From: Aspidiotus rigidus
Taxonomy: Eukaryota > Arthropoda > Insecta > Hemiptera > Diaspididae
Direction: 5' to 3'
DNA length: 64,000 nt
Assembly (NCBI GenBank): GCA_035079385.1
Contig: JAVHKY010000054.1
Coordinates: forward strand, 12,938,501-13,002,500
Made by a program: the position numbers and the translations under genes. Of the stretch, positions 44,146 to 55,799 are shown piece by piece (position 1 is the stretch's first letter; each line of letters opens with the position of its first letter). Under the pieces are notes generated by a model. It saw only the letters and a list, made by a program, of their open reading frames with translations. It was not told where the DNA came from and searched no databases.

Positions 44146-46620
44146 CTCGAGATGAATTTAATTGAAACTTGAAAAATCACCGCTTGGCACTCGACACTGA
44201 ACCTTAATACGCTTTAGAAAGAATAACAAACTAATTATAGACTATTTTTCTGAAGTACATTTCTTTCTGTACGGTCTTAACATTGATTCCTTCCGACTAC
44301 GAGTGTGTCAAATATCCAGTGTTACAGTCTTATACGCGGGATAGCCCTCTCTACAATCCTGAACGATGGGACGCTGGATTCAGTGCAGTCGTACAAAACG
44401 CGAACATTCAATATCTTCCTTCCCAAAGACAAAACCCAAGAGAGTAGCACATAATACAGCGAATATTAAAAGCCGATATACAAATTTGAAACGAAGCCAA
44501 AATATCTTTTCTATAGCGGTAATCGGCAAATCACAAAAGCTATTTACGGTCGTTTACATCGGCTGCAGTTTTGTCACTTCCGGTACTCGGATACGTCTAC
44601 ACAATGGCCCGTATAATTGCCGAACCGAAGTACAGAAACGTCAAAAAGAGCAAAATACGAAATGAAGTTTCCGAACGTTCAACTATAAGCGGCTTTTTCG
44701 AACAAGTGTCTCATCAATTAATCGTACTACATAGATAAAGAAACGTATGAATGATAGATGACAGGTTCATGAAATATGCCAGAGCTTTGTCGCAAAATAG
44801 CTTTGCTCGAATTGATTTAGCGAAGTAAAAGTTCAACTTACGCAGGAAACACAAAAACTTGAAAACATGCAGATGAATTTAAGAGTGAAAAATTTGACCA
44901 AGAAGATATGAACTATACTGGATTGGCCTATAAATGGAAGCTTATGGCTTCTACCATAAATGGCTGCTGAAGTTATGTCGATATTCCTCTTGGAAGAAGT
45001 GTATCGAGACAGATTCCCAAGTTTATAATCATACAGTATATCTCTTAGAGAAGCTCATAATGTCTACTTACCACTAAGCTAACAACAATACAAAAGAAAG
45101 TTGGCGACGTTTGACGTGATCTGAAGCACATCATAAAATATTATCATTACAACTGAAGAGAGGTTGTGTCATTTTACCATTTGTAAGGAATCGAAGATAG
45201 GCAACTTCTCTTACTGCAGAAGAGAGAAAAAGGAGATAGTGAATTTATAACTCCCAGCTCCTGATATCTTTAAAAAAACACTCACGCAGGCACGTGAGTA
45301 GTACACGACTTCTCAACCACAATGCAAAAATCATTGAGAGAGTCACTCCCTCTCTTTAAATTGAATACCAATGACCTGTCCATCATGTCAAATATTTGTA
45401 GAATGAACAATAAAACTCAGTTGATAAATTCTATCACTATGACGTCACATCAACTGATAACAGAGTAAAAATACCTACAATCCAAGAAGGAAACCTGAAT
45501 TTTGTTTTAATTTAGGCTATACGAGTCATCTAAAACCTACGAAACATCTCCAGAAAAACCTCTCCCCCTCCCCCTGCCTAAACTGCTACGAGAGAAAAAC
45601 AGTTGTTTCTGCGATCTTTGCAAATTAATATTTCGATAACTCCCAATATCATAAACCGTAACCTACAAAAATCGTATTAACTAAATTGGAAACGCGCTGA
45701 GGAATTACTATCAATTATTTGTCAAAAAAATTGTTCATTGCCCCCTCCCCCCATTCACCTTGCTACGGATGTAATACCTCACTTTTCTAGTTAGAAAAGT
45801 CGGTAAAAGAACAAGAGAACGATCGTCTTCAATTTCTATCTAGATTGATGACCGGTAGCCCAGACGTAACGCATTTCCTTCTTTTTCTTATCTTCATATT
45901 TCGTTAGGAATTCAACTTAAATGCAAAACACAGTATCCAAGAAAAAATAATTGTCGACTGAAAGAAGCTTACTACTCAATAAAAATGTAATACGAAAGTT
46001 TATCAAATTTGCTCTTCTTTCTTATCATTAACGGACTAACCTCGAAAAATTCACTAATGAAGGTTACGAAAAAAATAATGAGTAGATATCCAGCTTCCTC
46101 TTTCTCGATTGCGCGTTTTAAAGTTTTTATACACAGCAATTTTCGGTACGGTGATACGGCGGAAGGTATAATTTTGAACTATGGGTATAATGTAGAACAC
46201 TAATAGAGGCAGTATACTTTATATTCTCGTATCCAGATCGGTATTTATTTTGAATATTTTCACCTGGGAGAACTCACTATAAGAAGGAACAAAAAATATT
46301 ATATTAAAATGACGCTGAAAAGCTACCTTTTTGAAGGCCGCTCATACGAGGAAGAGGTTAAACTCATTCACCCCCGCCTCTTTTCAATTTTGCAAATCGT
46401 CTCGCGGTCAGTTACCACAGTTAATTTTGTTTTTCATTCCAACTTGTAGTAACCTTAATTGTTGTTTCATTAGATTATTTATCTAATTTCATAGAGTTTA
46501 CGTGCTGCGTTTATTTTCTTATTTTTCTTTTCTTTTTTCGCGCTCATTAGTTTTTATAGCCAAGTAAGCACTTTGAATAGACTTTTAAGTACAGTCTGTC
46601 ACCGGATGAAAATTTAAGTA
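44146..46620. other. Intergenic DNA without recognised genes
   Basis: 2.5 kb of apparently unique AT-rich sequence. The frame at 44366-44665 (99 codons) has no recognisable domain and no splice partners seen. Nothing else supported. Confidence 0.4.
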
Positions 46621-46699
46621 AATTGCCGATAAATTATAGCTTTTATGAAGTTGAGTTCTCACCTTCAAAGAGCTATGGTGCTTACCTGATTTTCCTTGA

Positions 46700-46906
46700 G
46701 TGATTTTACAAATGAATACGAGGAACAATGGGTGGCAAGAAAAAAAGTGGCACCTCCTCGAGAGACAAGCAGTGTGGGATTTTCCTAAAGTTGAAAATAT
46801 GACAGAAGGGTGGTACCACTGCACTGTAAGAACACGCAATACATGGAGCGGAAGTGCACTGAGGGTCAGATGCACCAATAGACGTGGCGGTCGTCACGGA
46901 GTTTAA
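46700..46906 (+). other. Possible Ig-like domain exon or relic
   Basis: The plus strand encodes VWDFPKVENMTEGWYHCTV then NTWSGSALRVRC. The pattern F.kV..m..GWYxCxV....SGSALRV resembles strands E-G of an immunoglobulin domain (..GxYxC..). An AG (ttccttgag) precedes it. No neighbouring exon, donor or partner cysteine strand was found, so this may be an isolated exon, a relic, or coincidence. Confidence 0.25.
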
Positions 46907-46909
46907 ACT

Positions 46910-47365
46910 TGGTTAAAAAGGTATGGTTAACCTCCGTTTAAAGTTTAAATTGAGTTTGAAACGTTGGTACAACGGCCCTTAATGCGGGAAAAAAATCCCA
47001 AAGAAAGCGCCACGCCTCGAAGACGAAGGAGACGAGGAGAAGGCACATGAATCAAAGTACCAGGAAAATGGATAAGGTAACGCCAAAAGGAATTAGAGAC
47101 ATCATAAGAAAAACCAAGAACGGTTTTTGCACTTTCACCCGCTTTGGTCATAAGCAGGGCCTTAGTCGATCTGTCCCCGTGAGCACGTAACAGAAGACCA
47201 ATCGTACATTCCTTCGCTTGAAATAACGAGAGTTTTTGCACGTTCACTGCTCTGATCATACGCGGGGAAGACCAACTTCTCAGTAAAATTCCATCTGTTG
47301 CCTACAAAACAATGCAAATTGCCCGCTGTGACCACACATGGTGCCTCAGCCAACCCCTTGTTTTT
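46910..47365. other. Unassigned segment
   Basis: Slightly more GC-rich than its surroundings. The minus strand is open for about 100 codons (46945-47259) but matches nothing I know. Two phrases, gaaagtgcaaaaaccgttct and gaacgtgcaaaaactctcgt (minus strand), suggest an internal duplication. Possibly transposon-derived. Confidence 0.25.
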
Positions 47366-47525
47366 AAACAGGGAACCTGTTTCATGGGGGGCTTTTTGAG
47401 AAATTTGCCATGCACCGTCCGCCGTCCGGCAAAAAACTTGGACAAATTTCGACTCTCGAGCCATACATGATAGGAGAGGGACTTAGAAAAATTTCGGCTC
47501 TCAAGCTATGTATGATAGGAGGGGG
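47366..47525. repeat. Boundary module plus two to three 45-bp monomers
   Basis: aacagggaacctgtttcatg, then ggggggctttttgagaaatt, then the GCCGTCC-type GC-rich box and aaaaaacttggacaaatttc, leading into monomers (gactctcgagccatacatga). Same arrangement as at 48.69, 49.80 and 54.68 kb. Confidence 0.8.
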
Positions 47526-47526
47526 A

Positions 47527-48612
47527 CGAATACGTTCCTCAAGGTTACGGCTATCCATAATAAACGCGAAAAACGAATACTCCGAAATTAACCGAAAGCG
47601 CTCGTCGTCTTGTATTTTTCTGCGGTTTGCACTGTGTACTCTCCTTTCGGAGTATTCGTTTTTCGCGTTTATTATGGATAGCCGTAACCTTGAGGAACGT
47701 ATTCGTTTAATTGAGAACGCTTCTGCGGCGTATCTGCAGTTCCTTTTTCTGAAATTCGCTTCATTTTCCTCTCATATTTGGTTTCTTTGTCGGTGTTTAG
47801 TGTTGCATTTGAAGCCTAAGTTCGTTAAATTCCGGTTTTATTCCGATTGTAAGGTTAGGACTAAGAAACTGGAAAATTGTAGGAGGGAGAAGTGGATAAG
47901 AACAGAGTTGCGAAGATGGTATAGTAAATTTAATATTACGACTAGATTAAACCTTCCATTCGAGACTGTGCTCCTCCCACTAGAGTTTGATTACCTTACG
48001 CGGGACGTCAATTTAAAGTGTCGGAAGTTTGAGGTAAACTTGAAGAAGAAGAATAAGAAGTTGTCCTCCCTAATGACGGTTGGTTGAGGAAGGGGTGAGT
48101 GATGGTGTTGTCGTTCATAAAATCCATCCCCCCCCCCCCCTCATAAATAATAGTCAGGTAGTGTTTAATAGTGACGAAACTACCCTCCTTGAGAAAGGTA
48201 TGAAATTCAGTTTACCTCCCCTCAAGAAAGATGACACCTTGGCGAATGTTGTTGCGGATCTTGCGGTTAAAATTGGTCCTGGTTTTAATAGCCAGAAAGT
48301 TTGTGCCGAATTAGTCCGTAATAACCCCCTCCCTCGCATGAGTAATAAATTGGGAGGAGTGATTCAAGGTTCGAAGAGGAAGATGACTCACTAAGGCTGG
48401 CAAGGGCAATGCTGTTGTGGTGATGGAGAAGTCAGCCTATTCTTCTAAGGTCCATGAAGTCCTTCAGCAGTGTGGTGCTAAAGAGAGCGAGGATTTCAGC
48501 TTTCCTAAGCACGTTAAACAAGTTAGGAATGTCACCAACAGGAGCGAGGCTATTATCAAAACTCCTGCTTTGGAAAAAGGTCTCCTTGTTCCTAACCCTA
48601 CACCCCACTGTG
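47527..48612 (+). pseudogene. 5' fragment of a Penelope-like element
   Basis: It starts with a near-perfect inverted repeat of about 57 bp: GAATACGTTCCTCAAGGTTA.. at 47527-47584 against 47656-47709 reversed, as in Penelope termini. An ATG at 47674 opens a frame (MDSRNLEERIRLIENASAAY) to 48087. After a frameshift near a C run (48129-48141) comes SDETTLLEKGMKFSLPP..DTLANVVADL, the PLE N-terminal landmark, then after another frameshift near 48390 TKAGKGNAVVVMEKSAY, normally KADKGN. It ends at about 48610 before the RT core. At least two frameshifts make it dead. Confidence 0.72.
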
Positions 48613-48688
48613 GGACAGAATGCGATTCTAGGCGGCCAAAAATGCAAAAATTGAATGTCTACAAAATCCATGCAATTTGTCTTTTTAA

Positions 48689-49700
48689 CAGGGAACCTGT
48701 TTTATGGGGGGCTATTTGAGAAATCTGCCGTGCGCCGTCCGCCGTGCGCCGTCCAGCGAAAAACTTAGAAAAATTTCGACCCTCGAGCCATATATGATAG
48801 GAGAGGGACTTGGAAAAATTTCGACTCTCGAGCTATATATGATAGAAGGGGGACTTAGAAAAATTTCGACTCTCGAGCTATAGATGATAGGAGGGGAACT
48901 TAGAAAAATTTCGACTCTCGAGCTATATATGATAGAAGGGGGACTTAGAAAAATTCCGAATCTCGAGCTATAGATGATAGGAGGGGAACTTAGAAAAATT
49001 TCGACTCTCGAGCTATATATGATAGAAGGGGGACTTCGAAAAATTTCGACTCTCGAGCCATATATGATAGGAGAGGGACTTAGAAAAATTTCGACTCTCG
49101 AGCTATATATGATAGAAGGGGGACTTAGAAAAAATTTCGAATCTCGAGCTATAGATGATAGGAGGGGAACTTAGAAAAATTTCGACTCTCGAGCTATATA
49201 TGATAGAAGGGGGACTTAGAAAAATTTCGACTCTCGAGCCATATATGATAGGAGAGGGACTTAGAAAGATTTCGACTCTCGAGCTATATATGATAGAAGG
49301 GGGACTTGGAAAAAATTTCGAATCTCGAGCTATAGATGATAGGAGGGGAACTTAGAAAAATTTCGACTCTCGAGCTATATATGATAGGAGGGGGACTTGA
49401 AAAAATTTCGACTCTCGAGCTATATATGATAGAAGGGGGACTTAGAAAAATTTCGACTCTCGAGCTATAGATGATAGGAGGGGAACTTAGAAAAATTTCG
49501 ACTCTCGAGCTATATATGATAGAAGGGGGACTTAGAAAAATGTCGACTCTCGAGCCATATATGATAGGAGAGGGACTTAGAAAAATTTCGACTCTCGAGC
49601 TATATATGATAGAAGGGGGACTTAGAAAAAATTTCGAATCTCGAGCTATAGATGATAGGAGGGGAACTTAGAAAAATTTCGACTGTCGAGCTATATATGA
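48689..49700. repeat. Boundary module and 45-bp array (opposite orientation)
   Basis: The module begins aacagggaacctgttttatg at about 48689, followed by ggggggctatttgagaaatc and repeated gccgtgcgccgtcc. From 48764 about 20 monomers run: aaaaatttcgactctcgagc, tatatatgatagaaggggga, cttag (45 bp), the reverse complement orientation of the 35-44 kb array. Plus-strand frame MIEGGLRKISTLELY is a repeat by-product. Confidence 0.92.
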
Positions 49701-49702
49701 TC

Positions 49703-49792
49703 TAGGCTTCCTTGAATTTTCAATACCAAATCTCATTCGAATCATAAAACAGGTTCCCTGCGTTCCTCGTTTAACTTCGTTAAGGAAGCCGT
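49703..49792. mobile_element. Small fold-back module ending GGCTTCCTT/AAGGAAGCC
   Basis: About 85-90 bp starting taggcttccttgaattttca, including cataaaacaggttccctgcg, and ending ttaaggaagccgtc; first and last 9 bases are inverted copies. The same module is at 51905-51995, 52088-52187 (reversed), 55070-55160 and, cut short, 55563-55612. Confidence 0.7.
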
Positions 49793-49802
49793 CATTTTTT
49801 TT

Positions 49803-51900
49803 AACAGGGAACCTGTTTTATGGGGGGGCTATTTGAGAAATCTGGCGTCCGCCGTGCGCCGTCCGCCGTCCAGCGAAAAACTTGGAAAAATTTCGACCCT
49901 CGAGCCATATATGATAGGAGAGGGACTTAGAAAAATTTCGACTCTCGAGCTATATATGACAGAAGGGGGACTTAGAAAAATTTCGACTCTCGAGCTATAT
50001 ATGATAGAAGGGGGACTTGGAAAAAATATATGATAGGAGAGGAACTTAGAAAAATTTCGACTCTCGAGCTATATATGATAGGAAAGGGACTTGGAAAAAT
50101 TTCGACTCTCGAGCTATATATGACAGAAGGGGGACTTAGAAAAAATATATGATAGGAGAGGAACTTGGAAAAATTTCCACTCTCGAGCCATATATGACAG
50201 AAGGGGGACTTAGAAATATTTCGACCCACGAGCTATATATGATAGAAGGGGGACTTAGAAAAATTTCGACTCTCGAGCCATATATGATAGGAGGGGGACT
50301 TGGAAAAATTTCGACTCTCGAGCTATATATGACAGAAGGGGGACTTGGAAAAATTTCGACTCTCGAGCTATATATGATATAAGGGGGACTTAGAAAAAAT
50401 ATATGATAGGAGAGGAACTTAGAAACATTTCGACTCTCGAGCTATACATGACAGAAGGGGGACTTGGAAAAATTTCGATCCACGAGCTATATATGATAGA
50501 AGGGGGACTTAGAAAAATTTCGACTCTCGAGCCATATATGATAGGAGGGGGACTTAGAAAAATTTCGACTCTCGAGCTATATAGGACAGAAGGGGGACTT
50601 GGAAATATTTCGACCCTCCAGGTATATATGATAGAAGGGGGACTTGGAAAAATTTCGACTCTCGAGCTATATATGACAGAAGGGGGACTTAGAAAAATTT
50701 CGACTCTCGAGCTATATATGATATAAGGGGGACTTAGAAAAAATATATGATAGGAGAGGAACTTAGAAACATTTCGACTCTCGAGCTATACATGACAGAA
50801 GGGGGACTTGGAAAAATTTCGACTCTCGAGCTATATATGACAGAAGGGGGACTTAGAAATATTTCGACTCTCGAGCTATATATGATAGAAGGGGGACTTA
50901 GAAAAATTTCGACCCTCGAGCTATATATGATAGAAGGGGGACTTAGAAAAATTTCGACTGCTATATATGATAGAAGGGGGACTTAGAAAAATTTCGACTC
51001 TCGAGCTATATATGACAGAAGGGGGACTTAGAAAAATTTGGACTCTCGAGCTATATATGATAGAAGGGGGACTTAGAAAAAATATATGATAGGAGAGGAA
51101 CTTGGAAAAATTTCCACTCTCGAGCCATATATGATAGGAGGGGGACTTGGAAAAATTTCGACTCTCGAGCTATATATGACAGAAGGGGGACTTGGAAATA
51201 TTTCGACCCTCGAGCTATATATGATAGAAGGGGGACTTGGAAAAATTTCGACTCTCGAGCCATATATGATAGGAGGGGGACTTGGAAAAATTTCGACTCT
51301 CGAGCTATATATGACAGAAGGGGGACTTGGAAATATTTCGACCCTCGAGCTATATATGATAGAAGGGGGACTTGGAAAAATTTCGACTCTCGAGCCATAT
51401 ATGATAGGAGGGGGACTTGGAAAAATTTCGACTCTCGAGCTATATATGACAGAAGGGGGACTTGGAAATATTTCGACCCTCGAGCTATATATGATAGAAG
51501 GGGGACTTGGAAAAATTTCGACTCTCGAGCCATATATGATAGGAGGGGGACTTGGAAAAATTTCGACTCTCGAGCTATATATGACAGAAGGGGGACTTGG
51601 AAATATTTCGACCCTCGAGCTATATATGATAGAAGGGGGACTTGGAAAAATTTCGACTCTCGAGCTATATATGACAGAAGGGGGACTTAGAAAAATTTCG
51701 ACTCTCGAGCTATATATGATAGGAGGGGGACTTGGAAAAAATGTCGACTCTCGAGCCATATATGATAGGAGAGGGACATAGAAAGATTTCGGCTCTCGAG
51801 CTATATATGATAGGAGGGGGACTTGGAAAAATTTCGACTCTCGAGCTATAGATGATAGAAGGGGGGACTTAGAAAAAAATTCGACTCTCGAGCTATATAT
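49803..51900. repeat. Boundary module and 45-bp array, longest of the inverted arrays
   Basis: The module is at 49803-49879, then about 44 monomers. From about 51100 to 51660 a four-variant block (ggaggggg.., gacagaaggggg.., tagaaggggg.. with ccatatatg/ctatatatg differences) is repeated four times at about 135 bp, giving perfect higher-order repeats. Open frames of 231 (+) and 330 (-) codons cross it, a consequence of the 45-bp period. Confidence 0.92.
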
Positions 51901-52437
51901 TCCAAATCTAGGCTTCCTTGAATTTTCAATACCAAATCTCATTCGAATCATAAAACAGGTTCCCTGCGTTCCTCGTTTAACTTCGTTAAGGAAGCCGTCA
52001 TTTTTGAGAAATCTGCCGTGCGCCGTCCAGCGAAAAACTTGGAAAAATTTCGACCCTCGAGCCATATATGATAGGAGAAGGACTTAGAAAAACGACGGCT
52101 TCCTTAACGAAGTCAAGCGAGGAACGCAGGGAACCTATTTTATGAGTCATATGGGATTTGGTATTGAGAATTCAAGGAAGCCTAGACCTAGATGAAGCTA
52201 GTACAAAGAGGGCCTACACCTACTATAAGCCTAGTATAATATGGTTTGAGAGTCTAAATTTTTCTCGGAGGAGGGGGACTTGAAAAAATTCTGATTTTTG
52301 AGCTATATATGATAGAAGGGGGACTTGGAAAAATTCCTATCATATGGGTCGAGAGTCGAAATTTTTCTGTTTTTTGTTAGATGGCACATGGCAAATTTCT
52401 CAAAAAGCCCCCCATAGAACACGGTCCCTTTTAATAT
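51901..52437. repeat. Rearranged boundary modules around fold-back copies
   Basis: A fold-back module (51905-51995), a short boundary module with one or two monomers (52010-52090), a reversed fold-back module (52088-52187), two monomers (about 52265-52330) and a reversed boundary module (52367-52430, caaatttctcaaaaagcccc then ccatagaacacggtccc). It reads as inverted duplication of the module set. Confidence 0.65.
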
Positions 52438-53282
52438 AGCTTTCAACAGCCTGCAACAATAGAGTCTACTACTGAATGATATTATAAGTAAGTATGGGTT
52501 GCGTGAGTGAATCAAAAAGGGTAAAAATTGAATCTGAACATGATACCTGCAGAGAATTGTTAGTTTATACCCTTTTAAACCCATATTTTATTGTGTGTTT
52601 GTGTGAGTGTGTCAGCAACCTGTATGTGTAAAATATGCTATTTAACGTTTTTCTCCAATTCAATAGTTAAATCAACCGTTTTATCCTCGGAATTTAAAAG
52701 GTAGTATGTCCATTTTCACCTTTTAAAAAGCATATTTTACACATACAGGCTGCTGACACACTCACACAAGTACACAACTAAATATAACTTTCAACAGCCT
52801 GCAACAATAGAGTCTACTACTGAATGATATTATAAGTAAGTATGGGTTGCGTGAGTGAATCAAAAAAGGTAAAAATTGAATCTAAACATGATACCTGCAG
52901 AGAATTATTGTTACTTAATACCCTTTTAATCCCATATTTTATTGTGTGCGTGTGTGAGTGTGTCAGCAGCCTGTATGTGTAAAATATGCTTTTTAAAAGG
53001 TGAAAATGGACATACTACCTTTTAAATTCCGAGGATAAAACGGTTGATTTAACTATTGAATTGGAGAAAAACGTTAAATAGCATATTTTACACATACAGG
53101 TTGCTGACACACTCACACAAACACACAATAAAATATGGGTTTAAAAGGGTATAAACTAACAATTCTCTGCAGGTATCATGTTCAGATTCAATTTTTACCC
53201 TTTTTGATTCACTCACGCAACCCATACTTACTTATAATATCATTCAGTAGTAGACTCTATTGTTGCAGGCTGTTGAAAGTAA
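52438..53282. mobile_element. Large palindromic (fold-back) element
   Basis: Arms of roughly 340 bp: CTTTCAACAGCCTGCAACAA.. from 52440 and its inverted copy ending ..TTGTTGCAGGCTGTTGAAAG at 53279. Between them lies a partial direct copy of the left arm (52787-52960). The phrase gtgtgagtgtgtcagcagcc appears in each part. No ORF. A transcript would fold into a long double-stranded hairpin. Confidence 0.82.
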
Positions 53283-54050
53283 TATTTTGTTGTGTACTTG
53301 TGTGAGTGTGTCAGCAGCCTGTATGTGTAAAATTTTTTTTTTTAAGGTGAAAATGGACATATTACCTTTTCAATTATGGAGATAAAACGGTATCCATTTT
53401 CACCTTTAAACAGCATATTTTACCCATACCACTATAAGCCTAGTATAATATAGTTTGAGAGTCTAAATTTTTCTCGAATCTCCAGCTATATAATATGATA
53501 GCTCGAGAGTTGAAAAAATTTTCCAAGTTTTTTGCTGGACGGCGCACGGCAAGTTTCTCAAAAAGCCCCCCATAAAACAGGTTCCCTGTTAAAATTCAGT
53601 TGGAAACGATCAGGAGAATTCAGGATTTGTTTTACTTGTGGAAGATACCTACCCTCTAGTTTGTGTTTATCTCGGCTTTTGGCTTCTGGAAAAACTCAGT
53701 TTGAAACCATTAGGATAATTGGGTCTAGGTCGTACTTCTGGAGGGTACTTATTCTACAACTTGTTTTTATCTCAGCTTATGGCTTGAGAAAATTCAGCTT
53801 GAAACAATCAGGAGAATTGGGGCTTTGTCATACATGTAGACGATACTCATTTTACAGTTTGTGTTTATCTCGGCTTATAGGGATCATTAGCATTATGTTA
53901 GACCTATACTTACTCAATTTACTAGACCTGAAGTAAATGAAGAAAAGATCCGTCTAAATCCCTACGTAATTCCTGATTCTGCGTCCATCCTCTTCTCATG
54001 TACTAGTTTTATGCTAGGCTTGAACAAAGAAAAAGAAAAACAAAAAAAAA
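53283..54050. other. Mixed repeat remnants
   Basis: More gtgtgagtgtgtcagcagcc sequence (to about 53420), one or two 45-bp-like monomers, and a reversed boundary module ending ccataaaacaggttccctgtt (53525-53592). Then 0.4 kb with three loose copies of ttcagt/cttgaaac..ttaggataattgggtct..ggtacttattctac..tgtttatctcggctt, a degenerate tandem repeat of about 100 bp (53595-53885). Confidence 0.5.
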
Positions 54051-54676
54051 ATCTCGAGCTATTTATGATAGGAGGGAGACTTGGGAAAATTTGTCCCCTA
54101 TCATATAAAGCTCGAGAGTCAAAAGTTTTCCAAGTCCCTCTTCTATCATATATAGCTTCAGATTCGAAATTTTTTCTAAATCCCTCTCCTATCATATATG
54201 GCGCGAGAGTCGAATTTTTTCTAAGTCCCCCCTCCTATCATCTACAGCTCGAGAGTCGAAATTTTTTCTAAATCCCTCTCCTATCATATATGGCGCGAGA
54301 GTCGAATTTTTTCTAAGTCCCCCCTCCTATCATCTACAGCTCGAGAGTCGAAATTTTTTCTAAATCCCTCTCCTATCATATATGGCGCGAGAGTCGAATT
54401 TTTTCTAAGTCCCCCCTCCTATCATCTACAGCTCGAGAGTCGAAATTTTTTCTAAGTCCCACTCCTATCATATATGGCTCGAGAGTCGAAATTTTTCCAA
54501 GTCCCCCTCCTATCATATATAGCTCGAGAGTCAAAATTTTTCTAAGTCCCTCTCCTATCACATATGGCGCGAGAGTCGAATTTTTTCCAAGTCCCCCCTT
54601 CTATCATCTATAGCTCGAGAGTCGAAATTTTTTCTAAGCCCCTCTCCTATCATATATGGCTCGAGAGTCGAAATTT
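54050..54676. repeat. 45-bp array, same orientation as the 35-44 kb array
   Basis: About 13-14 monomers such as tctatcatatatagctcgag, agtcgaaattttttctaagt; several occur as a two-monomer unit (catatatggcgcgagagtcg then catctacagctcgagagtcg) repeated three times at 54190-54430. It ends exactly at the boundary module at 54677. Confidence 0.9.
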
Positions 54677-55242
54677 TAACAGGGAACCTGTTTTATGGGG
54701 GGCTATTTGAGAAATCTGCCGTCCGCCGTCCGCCGTGCGCCGTGCGCCGTCCAGCGAAAAACTTAGAAAAATTTCGACCCTCGAGCCATATATGATAGGA
54801 GAGGGACTCAGAAACATTTCGACTCTCGAGCTATGTATGATAGGAGGGGGACTTAGAAAAAATTTCGACTCTCGAGCTATAGATGATAGGAGGGGAACTT
54901 AGAAAAATTTCGACTCTCGAGCTATATATGATAGAAGGGGGACTTAGAAAAATTTCGACTCTCGAGCCATATATGATAGGAGAGGGACTTGGAAAAATTT
55001 CGACTCTCGAGCTATATATGATAGAAGGGGGACTTGGAAAAATTTCGACTGTCGAGCTATATATGATCTAGGCTTCCTTGAATTTTCAATACCAAATCTC
55101 ATTCGAATCATAAAACAGGTTCCCTGCGTTCCTCGTTTAACTTCGTTAAGGAAGCCGTAATTTTTCCAAGTTTTTCGCTGGACGGCGGACGGCGCACGGC
55201 AGATTTCTCAAATAGCCCCCCATAAAACAGGTTCCCTGTTAA
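54677..55242. mobile_element. Unit bounded by inverted AACAGGGAACCTGTT modules
   Basis: About 566 bp between aacagggaacctgttttatg (54677) and its inverted copy cataaaacaggttccctgtt (ending 55242). Inside: GC-rich GCCGTCC box, about seven 45-bp monomers, a GGCTTCCTT fold-back module (55070-55160), then the reversed GC-rich box. The flanking repeats are in opposite orientations on the two sides. It has the form of a non-autonomous element whose long ends include the module; target duplication is unclear because the flanks are themselves palindromic (aaatttt/aaaattt). Confidence 0.55.
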
Positions 55243-55690
55243 AATTTCGACTTTCGAGCTATATATGATAGAAGGGGGACTTAGAAAAATTTCGACTCTC
55301 GAGCTATATATGATAGGAGGGGGACTTGGAAGAATTTCGACTCTCGAGCCATATATGATAGAAGGGGGACTTGGAAAAATTTCGACTCTCGAGCCATATA
55401 TGATAGGGACTTGGAAAAATTTCGACTCTCGAGCTATATATGATAGGAGGGGGACTTAGAAAAATTTCGACTCTCGAGCGATATATGATAGGAGGGGGAG
55501 TTAGAAAAATGTCGTCTCTCGAGCTACATAATTATGATAGGAGGGAGACTTGGAAAAATTTCAGAAAACAGGTTCCCTGCGTTCCTCGTTCAACTTCGTT
55601 AAGGAAGCCGTCGTTTTTCCCAAGTTTTTTGCTGGATGGCGGACGGCAAATTTCTCAAAAAGCCCCCCATAAAACAGGTTCCCTGTTAAA
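55243..55690. repeat. 45-bp array remnant and reversed boundary module
   Basis: Seven or so monomers (aaaatttcgactctcgagct, atatatgataggagggggac), then a truncated fold-back module (55563-55612) and a boundary module in reverse (ttttttgctggatggcggac .. ccccccataaaacaggttcc) ending at 55690. Confidence 0.85.
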
Positions 55691-55799
55691 AGTTTTTGAT
55701 TTCTTCAACACTCATTCTGGAATCTCAAAGAACTTTGTAATTTTTCTATTCTAAAAAATCGATTTTGCCGTTCTCATGAAATTGTTGATTCAATGTTAA

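Noticed and set aside
44366..44665. 99-codon open frame
   Set aside because: No recognisable domain, no splice partners, composition like surrounding non-coding DNA.
51073..52065. A 330-codon minus-strand open frame
   Set aside because: Entirely inside the 45-bp array plus boundary modules; reads RVEIFPSPPPIIYSS over and over. Repeat by-product.
35505..55560. CRISPR-like array
   Set aside because: Repeats are tandem with no unique spacers, and the context is eukaryotic.
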